Part shown: positions 17,827-28,131 of the stretch, piece after piece
Layout of the letters: every line of letters starts with the position of its first letter
Numbering within the stretch: position 1 is the stretch's first letter
Assembly: GCF_029714365.1 (NCBI RefSeq)
Contig: NZ_CP121661.1
Span: 496,001-560,000, forward strand
DNA: 64,000 nucleotides
Source of the DNA: Sinorhizobium terangae
GTDB lineage: Bacteria > Pseudomonadota > Alphaproteobacteria > Rhizobiales > Rhizobiaceae
Direction: 5' to 3'
Notes under the pieces: generated by a model
The model's database searches: none
The model's input: the letters and a program-made list of their open reading frames with translations, nothing else
Told to the model about the DNA's origin: nothing
Translations under genes and position numbers: made by a program

Positions 17827-18835
17827 GTTCTCAGTTACATCGCTGCAGAGCCGCGAGGATCTGCCGCTGTCGATGAGTATCTCGACGCGGCACCTCTTTT
17901 TCGCGCGCTTGATCCTGCGAAAACTCATCCAGGGAAGATTGCAATTTCGGCGGCCGGGCACGGGAGCCTTCGCCGCGGAACGGAATGCAAGCGTCGTTCA
18001 AGCGCGCTCCTGCGTTGTCGTATGCCCGACAATGTCGGACAAACATAGCGTCGGAACTAACCTAGCACGGTATTTCCAAACGACTTTCTCCTTTGGCACG
18101 CTACATGCAATGCCGTCTCCAGCCGCATCACAGGCTAGGGAGAAAGGCTTTGTTGCACACTGATTGGCAACGGCACGAGTGCTCGTCGTTTTCACGCGCT
18201 GTTGGCGTGAACGCGCCATTGCGCATTACCGTCGCCGCCCCGAAGGGTCCATTGCTGCAACAGATGCTGGTGCGCAAACTGCGGATGTTGGTGGCGGACC
18301 TCGCAGGCCTCTTCGGTCAAAGTTGGGTATGGCAGAACTTTCGGCAAGACTTGATCGGACGAACCAAGGCCCTCCATCGTGCCAGCGAGCACGCTCAGGC
18401 AGAAGTGGATCCGGTCCGAATCCCATACGGGGCCGCAGCCCAGGCGCTGCACCAAGAGGCCGGACAGATGGCAGCATCCGCCAACGTGCAAACGGTCCAA
18501 GAAAACTGCTTGCGTCTTACGGGGCACCCACAGTTTCCCGATCGACGGTCAATACGGCGTTCTCCCCTCCTATGAGATCGACGACGACGATCTCGCCATC
18601 GTGCGCGAACATTTCCCCTGGCCGGCTCATTGAGCCGGCCTCGGCTTTTTTGTGCCGCTTGCGTGCGGCAGGCCGCAAGGGAAGCTGCGCCGCGGCCGAC
18701 GTCAGCATTGCATAGTCCGACAATTGCCACCCGCGCTCTTGCGGCCTTTGCTCTTCGCGGCCTGCCGAAAGGCGCCCACCAAACAACGGGCAATGAAGGG
18801 TCATGGAGGGCGGTCGCTGCGCGATCGGAAGCAAA
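17827..18835. other. 1-kb region with no complete gene; ends in a gene tail and terminator
   Basis: No frame over most of this stretch is convincing. Small frames at 17831-18046 (minus, 71 codons) and 18192-18527 (minus, 111 codons) lack any recognised family. From about 18544 the plus strand carries a plausible C-terminal tail (QYGVLPSYEIDDDDLAIVRE, stop at 18633) directly followed by a strong hairpin. It looks like the end of a gene whose front is lost. Confidence 0.4.
18620..18651 (+). terminator. strong intrinsic terminator
   Basis: Arms GGCCGGCTCA and TGAGCCGGCC, one base apart, followed by TCGGCTTTTTT. It overlaps the stop codon of the short gene tail ending at 18633. Confidence 0.8.
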
Positions 18836-19861
18836 ATGAAAAGAAGAGAGATAGAGGCGTTACGCAGCAAAGTGAGCTGCGCGATCGTGCTCGAACAGGC
18901 GAACTTCGCAATCGATATCAAGGAAAGCACACGGCGCGCGGTCAAGTTTCGCCGCGGCGGTGAGATTATCATCGTCACGCATGAAGGACGCGGTTGGTTC
19001 GATCCGCTCAGCGACGCGAAAGGCGATGTGTTCGGGCTTGTCGAGCATCTCGACCATGTCGGTTTTCTCGAAGGCGCCGAAAAGGTTGCAGATCTCGTCG
19101 GTCTTAAGATCACTAAGCCAGAGTGGCGGAATCCAACGTGCAATGGAAGGCACGAGCTCTCCCTTCATGCTCGTTGGCATGCACGCCGCCGCCCGTGGCC
19201 CGGCTCGTCGACATGGCGTTACCTCCAAGACGAGCGCTGCCTTCCGGCGGCTTTGCTCCGGGCGGCATTAAAATGCGACCTTCTTCGGGAAGGCCCTTAT
19301 GGCAGCATGTGGGCAGCGCACAAGGACCATGCCGGCGTTGTGACCGGATGGGAGGCGCGAGGCCCGCAATACCGGGGCTTCGCCTCCGGAGGAACGAAGG
19401 TTCTCTTCCGCCTTGGATCTGGAACCGCGTTTCGCCTGGCCGTCACGGAAGCCGCGATCGACGCTTTGAGTCTTGCGGCGATCGAAGGATTGCGTGAGGG
19501 CACGCTCTATCTCAGCACCGGCGGCGGATGGTCTCCGACCACGAAAGGGGCGTTGCGGGAATTGGCCTTCCGGACTGACGTCCAGTTGGTCGCAGCAACA
19601 GACGCCAATTCACAAGGTGACATGTTTGCCGAGCGACTGCGGTCACTTGCCAACGACGCCGGCTGCGATTGGATGCGGCTTCGCCCGCCCGAGGAGGATT
19701 GGAATGAGACCCTGAAGGTCAGGGAGAAGGAAATAGACACAAGACGGAAAGAGGAAGAGGCGTGCCGCATTCGCGCCGCCCACGTCAAGGAAGGCTTCGC
19801 CCGGCTTAAGCCGGTCCTTGACCCGGCCGGTCGCGATGTCGGCGGCTCGAAAGGGTCATGA
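18836..19861 (+). CDS. DUF3991 and Toprim domain protein
   Basis: 341 residues from the ATG at 18836 (MKRREIEALRSKVSCA). An upstream in-frame ATG at 18803 is less likely. Order: N-terminal zinc-finger-free CHC2-like region with ESTRRAVKFRR and GWFDPLSDAKGDVFGLVEHL, then DUF3991 (RRRPWPGSSTWRYL, YGSMWAAHKDHAGVVTGWEA), then a Toprim core (VTEAAIDALSLAAIEG with its Glu, LVAATDANSQGD with its Asp). Toprim proteins of this kind are primase-like and common on rhizobial and agrobacterial conjugative plasmids; a role in processing incoming plasmid DNA is inferred. First of a series of backbone genes on the plus strand. Confidence 0.85.
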   Translation: MKRREIEALRSKVSCAIVLEQANFAIDIKESTRRAVKFRRGGEIIIVTHEGRGWFDPLSDAKGDVFGLVEHLDHVGFLEGAEKVADLVGLKITKPEWRNPTCNGRHELSLHARWHARRRPWPGSSTWRYLQDERCLPAALLRAALKCDLLREGPYGSMWAAHKDHAGVVTGWEARGPQYRGFASGGTKVLFRLGSGTAFRLAVTEAAIDALSLAAIEGLREGTLYLSTGGGWSPTTKGALRELAFRTDVQLVAATDANSQGDMFAERLRSLANDAGCDWMRLRPPEEDWNETLKVREKEIDTRRKEEEACRIRAAHVKEGFARLKPVLDPAGRDVGGSKGS

Positions 19862-19935
19862 AGGACCGAAGAGGATGGCAAGGTCGAGAGGACTGTGCCG
19901 CGCCTTCGGTCCGGTAAACGCGCAAGGAGCCGCAG

Positions 19936-20538
19936 ATGACCTCTTCTCCCGCAATCCGTAAGGTGTTTCAGGGCGTCGCAAGCCGCCAGCAGATGTTCCG
20001 CATGTTCGATCGCCACGCGCAGCGACCCAACCGTTGGGAAGGAGACTCAACCCGGCTCCATGCCGGCGAATGGTTCGAGATCGCCGAGGCCGAACACGAC
20101 TACATGTTCGAAGTCCTTCCGCCGCTCTGGATCCGCGGCTCGATGTTCGCCATGTGTGAGCTGCTGACTGGATCGGTGGCAAGCGTGTTCTTCGCGCTCC
20201 GGATCGACGAGGCGATCCGATATTTTCACGGCTATTGCGACCTTTCAGATAAGGCATTCGTTGAGGCGATGCGCGTTGCGATTGTCGATCGCGAGAGCCG
20301 TCCGGTGCTCGCCATGACACGGAAGGAGCGCCTCGAGCATATCTGGAGCAGCACGGCGGATGACTATCGCGGCTATGCCGGTGAGCGCTGGCCGGCGGCC
20401 TCTCGCGGCAAACGCACCGTGATGCTCTATGGCGGGAAAGAGGGGACCTTTCTGAAGCTGTTGGAAGACCTGACCGACGACGAGATCGCCGCCAAGCTGC
20501 CGGTGCATCTGCGCTATCTCTCGCCGATCGCGGCATGA
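19936..20538 (+). CDS. DUF1419 domain protein
   Basis: 200 residues, ribosome-binding site AAGGAG nine bases before the ATG. It matches the DUF1419 family common on Rhizobiaceae plasmids (VFQGVASRQQMFRMFDRHAQ, WFEIAEAEHDYMFEVLPPLW, MCELLTGSVASVFFAL). No enzymatic motif is visible and the function is unknown. It sits 74 bp after the Toprim gene and 12 bp before the DUF3085 gene, so it is probably part of one transcript running to the large helicase gene. Confidence 0.8.
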   Translation: MTSSPAIRKVFQGVASRQQMFRMFDRHAQRPNRWEGDSTRLHAGEWFEIAEAEHDYMFEVLPPLWIRGSMFAMCELLTGSVASVFFALRIDEAIRYFHGYCDLSDKAFVEAMRVAIVDRESRPVLAMTRKERLEHIWSSTADDYRGYAGERWPAASRGKRTVMLYGGKEGTFLKLLEDLTDDEIAAKLPVHLRYLSPIAA

Positions 20539-20550
20539 GGAGGTGCTGTC

Positions 20551-20952
20551 ATGCTCACGTTCCCGATCGCATCCGTGCGCGAGGTGATCGCGCGCGGCCG
20601 CGCCGATGCCGAAGCCAATGGCGGCTTTCGCAATCCCTATTACGGACTCCTGCCCGGCAAGGATGAACAGCCGGGCCTCTGGCTGGTCGGAGATCATGGG
20701 GTTTACATTTTGTCGAACGGTAAGCTTGCCGACGGCGCGAAAGCCCTTGTCGTCTTTGCCGAAGAGCGCAATCCGACCAGTAACGACGACTGGCTTGACG
20801 CCAAGCGTCGGACATTCGGCGGCGACGATGGTGTCGACTTTATCGATGCCGAGCGGCTGGAGGCGATGATCGCGGCGAGCCCCAATGCCACGCATCTTCG
20901 CGTCGTGTTCTTGGCCGACACCATGCAGATTTCGGTAGTCGAGCGCGCCTAG
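20551..20952 (+). CDS. DUF3085 domain protein
   Basis: 133 residues with GAGGAGG in front of the ATG. The stretch FRNPYYGLLPGKDEQPGLWL followed by VGDHGVYIL is typical of DUF3085, a small family of unknown function found beside DUF1419 on alphaproteobacterial plasmids. No signal peptide or membrane segment. Likely co-transcribed with the DUF1419 gene. Confidence 0.8.
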   Translation: MLTFPIASVREVIARGRADAEANGGFRNPYYGLLPGKDEQPGLWLVGDHGVYILSNGKLADGAKALVVFAEERNPTSNDDWLDAKRRTFGGDDGVDFIDAERLEAMIAASPNATHLRVVFLADTMQISVVERA

Positions 20953-21076
20953 CGCTTTGCCGGCCATGGCCGCACAGCCAGCCATAAACGGCTGCCCTTT
21001 CCACCCCCTCCGCGTCCGATCGGCTGTCCCTTGCGACAGGACGAAGACGCTCGCCCTCTGACCAAGGAGCTATTCG

Positions 21077-24000
21077 ATGAGCAATGATCCCTTCACCCTT
21101 GATATGTTCGCCGGCAGCGCGCTGTCGTCGGGTCTCGGGTTCGGCGTCACCGCATTTGGCGGCTTCGCTGCCAACGACGACGATCCCGATCCGACGCCGC
21201 CCTCCCCCTCCCCCGCGCTCCCTCTGCCGGCGGCCAAGCAGCCGGCGTCAAACAAACAGGCCCATCGCGCCAATTTCTATCTCGACGATGGCGACCGTGG
21301 CTTGGCCGCCACGTGGAAGGAACGCGCGCGAATAAATGTCGCCGCCATCCTGACTGCCAGCGAAATCGACAAGCAGGATCGGTCTGCCACACATGACGAG
21401 CAAGCGAGATTGATCCGGTTTACCGGTTTTGGCAGCTCGGATCTGGCGAATGGAATGTTCCGTCGCCCTGGTGAACCGGATTTCCGGGCGGCCTGGGAAG
21501 ATCTCGGTAGTTCTCTGGAGTCGGCGGTCAGCGAGGCGGATTATGCTTCGCTGGCGCGCTGCACCCAATATGCCCACTTCACGCCCGAATTCGTAATACG
21601 GGCGATCTGGGCAGGCCTGCGGCGGCTCGGATGGCGCGGCGGCCGCGTGCTGGAACCCGGGATCGGGACGGGCCTGTTTCCGGCGCTGATGCCAAAGCTC
21701 TATCGCGACGTGAGCTACGTCACCGGCATCGAACTCGATCCGGTCACGGCGCGTATCGTCCGGCTGCTTCAGCCGAAAGCGCGAATCATCAACGCGGACT
21801 TCGCGCGCACCGACCTCAATCCAATCTACGATCTGGCCATCGGCAATCCGCCCTTCTCCGATCGGACGGTTCGCTCCGACGGGCACTATCGCTCGCTCGG
21901 TCTCAGGCTGCACGATTACTTCATCGCGCGGTCGATTGATATTTTAAAACCTGGCGCATTGGCTGCCTTCGTCACCAGCGCCGGTACACTGGACAAGGCC
22001 GACAGCAGGTGCCGAGAGCGTATTGCCAAATCCGCCGACCTAATCGCCGCCATCCGTCTACCCGAAGGCAGTTTCCGGCAAGATGCCGGTACCGACGTTG
22101 TGGTCGACATCCTGTTCTTCCGCAAGCGCAAGGCCGGCGAACCGACATGCGATCTCGCCTGGCTCGATCTGGAGGAAGCCCGCGCTGCGACCGAGGGGGA
22201 GGGGCCGATCCGCGTGAACCGCTGGTTTGCACGCCATCCGGATTTCGTGCTCGGTACCCATGCGCTCACTGTCGGGCAGTTCGGTGAAGGCTACACGTGC
22301 CTGCCGCGCGCCGGCGAGGACCTCACGGTGGTCTTGAATGCCGCCATTCAATTGCTTCCCGAGGGTATCTATGACGGCGAGCCCGGCGAAATTGACGTCG
22401 ATCTCGAAGACGAGCTGGCCGAAATCGTCGACCTGAAACTCGACAGCACTCGGGTCCGCGAAGGCAGCTTCTTCATCGACAACAGGCACGGTCTCATGCA
22501 GATCGTCGACGGGGCGCCTGCGGCGATAACGGTGCGCAAGGGCCGCGGCACCGACGGCATCCCGGAAAAACATGTTCGCATCATCAAGAAACTGATCCCA
22601 ATCCGCGACTCCGTGCGCGAGGTGCTGAAAGCGCAGGAGATGGACCGGCCCTGGCGCGACCTGCAGGTGCGGTTGCGTATCGCCTGGTCGAGTTTCGTGC
22701 GCGACTTCGGAGCGATCAATCATACGACGGTGTCGATCAGCGAAACCGAGGAGACTGGCGAGATCCGCGAGATCCATCGTCGCCCAAACCTTGCACCCTT
22801 TCTTGACGATCCGGATTGCTGGCTGGTCGCCTCGATCGAGGACTATGACATCGAAACCGATACGGCCAGGCCAGGCCCGATCTTCTCCGAGCGCGTCATT
22901 GCGCCCCCTGCCCCGCCTGTGATCAGCAACGCCGCCGATGCGTTGGCCGTCGTGCTCAACGATCGCGGCCATGTCGATCTTGAGCATATCGCCGAGCTCC
23001 TGCATTGCGAAAGCGATGCGGTCGTCGATGAGCTCGGTGATGCGATCTTTCGCGATCCGGCCGACGGCTCCTGGCAAACCTCGGACGCCTATCTCTCCGG
23101 CGCCGTGCGCACGAAACTCGCCGTCGCGGAAGCCGCGACCGGGCTCGATCCCGCTTATGAGCGCAATGTCCGTGCGCTTCAGGCCGTGCAGCCCGCCGAT
23201 CTACGCCCGTCGGATATCACCGCACGGCTTGGCGCGCCCTGGATACCCGCGACCGATATCGTGCAATTCGTGTACGAAACGATGGGTGCCGAGATCAGGA
23301 TCCATCACATGCCGGAACTCGGCTCATGGACCGTCGCGGCGCGGCAACTCGGATGGACGGCAGCCGGCACATCCGAATGGGGCACCGATCGCCGGCACGC
23401 CGGCGAGCTGCTCGCCGATGCGCTGAACAGCCGGGTGCCGCAGATCTTCGACGTGTTCAAGGATGCCGACGGCGAGCGGCGGGTCCTGAACGTCGTCGAC
23501 ACCGAAGCGGCGCGCGACAGGCTGCAGAAGATCAAGCAAGCGTTCCAGAACTGGGTCTGGACCGACCCCTATCGCACCGACCGGCTCGCGCGGGTCTATA
23601 ACGATCGCTTCAACAATATCGCGCCCAGGCGTTTCGACGGCTCGCACCTGAAACTGCCCGGCGCCTCTGGCGCCTTTGTTCTTTATGAGCATCAGAAACG
23701 CGGCATCTGGCGCATCATTTCGTCCGGCTCGACCTATCTGGCGCACGCCGTCGGCGCCGGCAAGACGATGACGATGGCGGCAGCCATCATGGAACAGCGC
23801 CGGCTGGGGCTGATCGCCAAGGCGATGCTGGTGGTGCCCGGCCATTGCCTGGCACAGGCCGCCCGCGAATTTCTGGCGCTTTATCCGAATGCCCGCATTC
23901 TCGTCGCCGATGAGACCAACTTCACCAAAGACAAGCGGGCCCGGTTCCTGTCGCGCGCGGCAACGGCGAGCTGGGATGCGATCATCATCACCCATTCAGC

Positions 24001-26176
24001 GTTCCGGTTTATCGCCGTACCGTCGACCTTTGAACAACAGATGATCCAGGACGAGCTGCAGCTCTACGAGGATCTTCTCACCAAGGTCGACAGTGAGGAT
24101 CGCGTTTCCCGCAAGCGGCTCGAACGGCTGAAGGAAGGCCTCAAGGAACGACTAGAGGCGCTGTCGACTCGCAAGGACGATCTGTTGACGATTTCCGAGA
24201 TCGGCGTCGACCAGATCGTCGTCGATGAGGCGCAGGAGTTCCGCAAGCTTTCCTTCGCCACCAACATGTCGACCTTGAAAGGCATCGATCCGAATGGCTC
24301 GCAGCGCGCCTGGGACCTTTACGTCAAGTCACGCTTCATCGAGACGAAGAACCCCGGCCGCGCCCTGGTTCTTGCCTCGGGTACGCCGATCACCAACACG
24401 CTAGGAGAGATGTTCTCGGTCCAGCGCCTGCTCGGCCAAGCGGCGCTGGCCGAACGTGGCCTGCACGAGTTCGACGCCTGGGCTTCAACCTTCGGCGACA
24501 CCACGACCGAGCTGGAGATCCAGCCGTCCGGCAAATACAAGCCGGTTAGCCGTTTTGCCTCCTTCGTCAATGTTCCCGAGTTGATCGCCATGTTCCGCAG
24601 CTTCGCGGACGTGGTGATGCCTGGGGATCTCCGAGAATATGTTAAAGTACCTGTTATCTCGACGGGCCGGCGGCAGATCCTGACGGCCAAGCCGACGCAG
24701 GCCTTCAAGAACTACCAGACGATCCTCGACGCCCGCATCAAGGCGATCGAGATGCGTGAGGGACCTGCGCATCCCGGCGACGACATCCTGCTCTCCGTCA
24801 TCACCGACGGGCGCCATGCCGCCATCGACCTGCGCCTGGTCGATCCAGCCAATGACAATGAGCCGGACAACAAGCTCAACCTGTTGGTCCAGAACGCACA
24901 TCGTATCTGGCGGGAAACCGCGCAAAGTACCTATCTGCGACCGGACGGCAAACCGTTCGATCTGCCCGGTGCGGCGCAAATGATCTTTTCCGATCTCGGC
25001 ACCATCAATGTAGAGAAGACCAGAGGTTTTTCGGCCTACCGCTGGATCCGCGACGAGCTCGTCCGCATGGGCGTTCCGGCACCCGAAATCGCCTTCATGC
25101 AGGACTACAAGAAGACCGAGGCCAAGCAACGCCTGTTCGCAGACGTGCGCGCCGGCAAAATCCGCTTCCTGATCGGCTCGTCAGACACGATGGGAACCGG
25201 TGTGAACGCGCAGCTTCGCCTCAAGGCGCTGCATCATCTCGACGTCCCATGGCTGCCTTCGCAGATCGAACAACGGGAGGGCCGGATCGTGCGGCAGGGC
25301 AACCAGCATGATGAGGTCGACATCTTCGCATATGCCACGCAGGGTTCGCTCGACGCCAGCATGTGGCAGAACAACGAGCGCAAGGCCCGCTTCATCGCCG
25401 CGGCCTTGTCCGGTGACACGTCGATCCGCCGGCTCGAAGATCTTGGCGAGGGTGCTGCCAACCAGTTCGCCATGGCCAAGGCGATCGCGAGCGGCGACGA
25501 ACGTCTGATGCAGAAGGCGGGGCTAGAGGCCGATATTGCCCGTCTCGAACGGCTGCGCGCCGCCCATGACGACGACCAGTATGCGGTGCGTCGGCAGATC
25601 CGCGATGCCCAACGCGCCATAGAGATTTCGATCCGGCGCATCGCCGAGATCGGCAGGGACATCGAGCGTCTCATTCCGACGGCTGGCGATGCCTTCGTCA
25701 TGACGATCAAGGACAAGGCTTACGACGAGCGGAAGCTTGCCGGACGCGCGCTTATGAAGGAAATTCTCACCCTCGTCCAACTCCAGCAGGAGAAGGAAGT
25801 CGTCATCGCCTCGATCGGCGGCTTCGATCTGGTCCATTCCGGCGAATGTTTCGGTAAGGGAGATGGATATCGCTATACGACCCTGCTTCAGCGCACTGAT
25901 GCGGACTACGAGATCGATTTGCCGGTAACTGTGACGCCGCTCGGCGCCGTCTCCCGCCTCGAGCATGCGCTTGACGGGTTTGAAGACGAGCAGAACCACT
26001 ATCAACGCCGCCTGGAGGAAGCGCAGCGGCGCCTTGCCTCCTATCGCTCGCGTCAGGGCGGCGCGTTCGCCTTTGCGGACGAACTGGCCGAGAAGCGCAG
26101 GCGGCTTCGGGGCGTCGATGAGGCATTGGCGGCCGCTGCACGCGATGAAACGGCAGAGGCATCAGACGCGGCTTAA
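21077..26176 (+). CDS. giant DNA methylase-helicase (SF2) fusion protein
   Basis: 1,699 residues; AAGGAG precedes the ATG. The N-terminal third is a SAM-dependent N6-adenine methyltransferase: RVLEPGIGTGLFPALM (motif I) and the catalytic AIGNPPFSDRT at about residue 257. The second half is a superfamily 2 (SNF2-like) helicase: HAVGAGKTMTMAAAIMEQ (Walker A, about residue 893), IVVDEAQEFRK (Walker B, about 1048), LASGTPITNTLGEM, and helicase C with GTGVNAQLRL and EQREGRIVRQGNQ (about 1400). A coiled, charged tail follows. Such proteins are found on conjugative plasmids and phages; proposed roles are DNA modification or anti-restriction during entry (inference). It ends the 18.8-26.2 kb gene run. 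Confidence 0.9.
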   Translation: MSNDPFTLDMFAGSALSSGLGFGVTAFGGFAANDDDPDPTPPSPSPALPLPAAKQPASNKQAHRANFYLDDGDRGLAATWKERARINVAAILTASEIDKQDRSATHDEQARLIRFTGFGSSDLANGMFRRPGEPDFRAAWEDLGSSLESAVSEADYASLARCTQYAHFTPEFVIRAIWAGLRRLGWRGGRVLEPGIGTGLFPALMPKLYRDVSYVTGIELDPVTARIVRLLQPKARIINADFARTDLNPIYDLAIGNPPFSDRTVRSDGHYRSLGLRLHDYFIARSIDILKPGALAAFVTSAGTLDKADSRCRERIAKSADLIAAIRLPEGSFRQDAGTDVVVDILFFRKRKAGEPTCDLAWLDLEEARAATEGEGPIRVNRWFARHPDFVLGTHALTVGQFGEGYTCLPRAGEDLTVVLNAAIQLLPEGIYDGEPGEIDVDLEDELAEIVDLKLDSTRVREGSFFIDNRHGLMQIVDGAPAAITVRKGRGTDGIPEKHVRIIKKLIPIRDSVREVLKAQEMDRPWRDLQVRLRIAWSSFVRDFGAINHTTVSISETEETGEIREIHRRPNLAPFLDDPDCWLVASIEDYDIETDTARPGPIFSERVIAPPAPPVISNAADALAVVLNDRGHVDLEHIAELLHCESDAVVDELGDAIFRDPADGSWQTSDAYLSGAVRTKLAVAEAATGLDPAYERNVRALQAVQPADLRPSDITARLGAPWIPATDIVQFVYETMGAEIRIHHMPELGSWTVAARQLGWTAAGTSEWGTDRRHAGELLADALNSRVPQIFDVFKDADGERRVLNVVDTEAARDRLQKIKQAFQNWVWTDPYRTDRLARVYNDRFNNIAPRRFDGSHLKLPGASGAFVLYEHQKRGIWRIISSGSTYLAHAVGAGKTMTMAAAIMEQRRLGLIAKAMLVVPGHCLAQAAREFLALYPNARILVADETNFTKDKRARFLSRAATASWDAIIITHSAFRFIAVPSTFEQQMIQDELQLYEDLLTKVDSEDRVSRKRLERLKEGLKERLEALSTRKDDLLTISEIGVDQIVVDEAQEFRKLSFATNMSTLKGIDPNGSQRAWDLYVKSRFIETKNPGRALVLASGTPITNTLGEMFSVQRLLGQAALAERGLHEFDAWASTFGDTTTELEIQPSGKYKPVSRFASFVNVPELIAMFRSFADVVMPGDLREYVKVPVISTGRRQILTAKPTQAFKNYQTILDARIKAIEMREGPAHPGDDILLSVITDGRHAAIDLRLVDPANDNEPDNKLNLLVQNAHRIWRETAQSTYLRPDGKPFDLPGAAQMIFSDLGTINVEKTRGFSAYRWIRDELVRMGVPAPEIAFMQDYKKTEAKQRLFADVRAGKIRFLIGSSDTMGTGVNAQLRLKALHHLDVPWLPSQIEQREGRIVRQGNQHDEVDIFAYATQGSLDASMWQNNERKARFIAAALSGDTSIRRLEDLGEGAANQFAMAKAIASGDERLMQKAGLEADIARLERLRAAHDDDQYAVRRQIRDAQRAIEISIRRIAEIGRDIERLIPTAGDAFVMTIKDKAYDERKLAGRALMKEILTLVQLQQEKEVVIASIGGFDLVHSGECFGKGDGYRYTTLLQRTDADYEIDLPVTVTPLGAVSRLEHALDGFEDEQNHYQRRLEEAQRRLASYRSRQGGAFAFADELAEKRRRLRGVDEALAAAARDETAEASDAA

Positions 26177-26379
26177 GGCACCGCCAATTGCTGACATGCG
26201 TTCGCGCACATGGTTTTAGAAGCAGCAGCGCAGCAAGTGCATAGCTGCATTGCACAATAAATGTTTTCCATCCGATCAAAAAATGAGCATTGGTGCCACA
26301 GCTGATGCACATGGCGGCTTCCTCCCAGTTCCGCCGTATCAGCTGTTCCCTCTGGAGGTTAATTGACCTCCACACTTCA

Positions 26380-26410
26380 TGGGCCGCGGTTTCCGCTGGC
26401 CCATTTTTTT
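26380..26410 (+). terminator. intrinsic terminator after the methylase-helicase gene
   Basis: TGGGCC and GGCCCA arms with an inner GCGG/CCGC pair, then seven T. A second small hairpin (TGGAGGT / ACCTCCA, 26352-26371) lies just before it. Confidence 0.75.
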
Positions 26411-26427
26411 CTGCAGATCACGCAGCC

Positions 26428-28131
26428 TCAGGCTTCGGGGCGCCAGAATGCCAGCATCCGCTTGGTTTCACCGGTTGTGCGCCGGCGCTGCCACTTGGGA
26501 TCGCGCGACAGATATTGAAACGGATCCCTGTCGTCCCGCTCGGCTTCTTCCAGATAAGCCCGCCAACGATAGTGGTTGTAGGTCTGCACCGCATTGATGG
26601 CGTAGTGCATGGCGATCTCCCTGTGACCGCGGATTACGATGAAGTTCTCATCGTTGTCCCGACTGGCCGCCTTCGAGAAGTTGTGCGAACCGGTAACGAC
26701 AATGGGGTCATCGCTGAACGGGTCGATCACCAGGACCTTCGAGTGCGTGATTGCGTGGCCGATGCTGTTCCTGAATTCGTTCGCGGTTCCTTCGACCGCC
26801 CATCGGCCGACGGACATATCCACGCCGGTTGCCTGGGCCGTATCGAGGAAGAACTGCTCGGGAACCTGCTTCAGCAACTTGAAATCTTCAAGCCCGTTGC
26901 TCGTCAATTGCGTCGCGACCCCGCGAACATAGAGGTCCTTCTCGCTCTGCATCCGAAGGAGGGTCCGCACCGGTTCATTCCCCGGCTGGAACATGACGAA
27001 GAAAATGCCTTGGCGCGCGCCCTTCACGAGTTCGACCAGCTCCTTGATATCGATCTCGCGGCTGACCTTGGAGAACCAGCTGTCGACCTTGGCGGCTCCA
27101 AGGGCAATATCCCGCCTTGGCTTGTTGTTCGATTCTAACAGTTCGTCCGAGAAGGCGTGGCCGGCGCCTTTGAGGAGCTCGAATTGCGCCTCGAAACGCG
27201 TGGCCAGCCCGGCATTTTCGATCAGGATGCCGTTGTTGAGCTGCGTGCAAAGGCCGGTGGGCGTCCAGTTGAGACTACCGGTCCAGACTTTTGCGGGACG
27301 AAACAGATCACCGTCCCGCTCACCGATGACGACGAACTTGTTATGCGCAAGACCGTCCGGCGCCAGGAACCTGTCGTATATGACGCAGCCCGCGTCGTTC
27401 AGGCGGGCGCGGGCCTTGGCGTTCTCATCGTCACCCTCGTGTTTGACGCTCCCGTTCGCAAGTACGATATGTGCACGCTCGCCGATGGCCGCGAGGCCAT
27501 CGAGCAGTTCCTCATCGCTGAGTTCGTAAAGTGCCGCGTGAAGCTCGAGTTGAGGCGTGCGCTCCACCTCGCTCATCATGGCAAGAACGGTTTCGCGGAG
27601 CGTTCCGCCGAGAAAATTGCGAACGCTACGGTCCACTTCCTCGCTGATGATGACGGCCTTTTCCTTGAGCTCCTGTAGGGTGATTCCTTTCTCCTTCATG
27701 TACCGTGCCATGAACTGGGACAGGACAAAGCCCCGGTTGAAATGGACGCTGACCCCGTCGCCGCAATCAGCCGTCAGGCGCCATGTCGATGACCAGTCGC
27801 TCGCCGGCCCGTCCGTCAGTTTTCCATCAGCTCCGACGACCCGCGCGATGACGCGATAGGATATGACGTCGCCGAGATCAGCGGCATGATCGGTCCAGTC
27901 GTAGCGTTGAAACGGCCACATGTCGGACGGGCGCGACCTGTAGCGTTCGCCATGGGGATCGAGTTCGACGTCGTCCTTGAACCCGACGCGATTGGACAGG
28001 AACTTTGGCTCTGCATCGCCTCGCTTGCACTGGATTGCGAAGCCCAGGCATCCGGCGATGTCTTCCTGATGCGACCACACCAGGTGAACATCGTCCGCGT
28101 TCGAAAATACCTTCAACGCGATTTCAGACAT
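26428..28131 (-). CDS. phospholipase D-like (HKD) protein, possible nuclease
   Basis: 567 residues from the ATG at 28131, which has GGGGAGGG upstream; an in-frame TTG lies just before it. Two HKD-type motifs are present: AHNKFVVIGERDGD (His about residue 263) and ITHSKVLVIDPFSDDP (about 485). Each is followed by the Gly-Ser-Asn partner (TGSLNWT and TGSHNFS), so both halves of a PLD active site look complete. No signal peptide, so it should act in the cytoplasm. PLD proteins include DNA nucleases as well as lipases; position among plasmid DNA-handling genes favours a nuclease or defence role, which is inference. Convergent with the methylase-helicase gene. Confidence 0.82.
   Translation of the reverse strand: MSEIALKVFSNADDVHLVWSHQEDIAGCLGFAIQCKRGDAEPKFLSNRVGFKDDVELDPHGERYRSRPSDMWPFQRYDWTDHAADLGDVISYRVIARVVGADGKLTDGPASDWSSTWRLTADCGDGVSVHFNRGFVLSQFMARYMKEKGITLQELKEKAVIISEEVDRSVRNFLGGTLRETVLAMMSEVERTPQLELHAALYELSDEELLDGLAAIGERAHIVLANGSVKHEGDDENAKARARLNDAGCVIYDRFLAPDGLAHNKFVVIGERDGDLFRPAKVWTGSLNWTPTGLCTQLNNGILIENAGLATRFEAQFELLKGAGHAFSDELLESNNKPRRDIALGAAKVDSWFSKVSREIDIKELVELVKGARQGIFFVMFQPGNEPVRTLLRMQSEKDLYVRGVATQLTSNGLEDFKLLKQVPEQFFLDTAQATGVDMSVGRWAVEGTANEFRNSIGHAITHSKVLVIDPFSDDPIVVTGSHNFSKAASRDNDENFIVIRGHREIAMHYAINAVQTYNHYRWRAYLEEAERDDRDPFQYLSRDPKWQRRRTTGETKRMLAFWRPEA

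Noticed and set aside
18093..18575. 160-codon plus-strand gene after repC
   Set aside because: No recognisable family, competing open frames on both strands, poor start; treated as non-coding or remnant.
22058..23077. 339-codon minus-strand frame inside the methylase-helicase gene
   Set aside because: Antisense shadow of a strongly conserved coding region; His/Asp-rich composition typical of such shadows.
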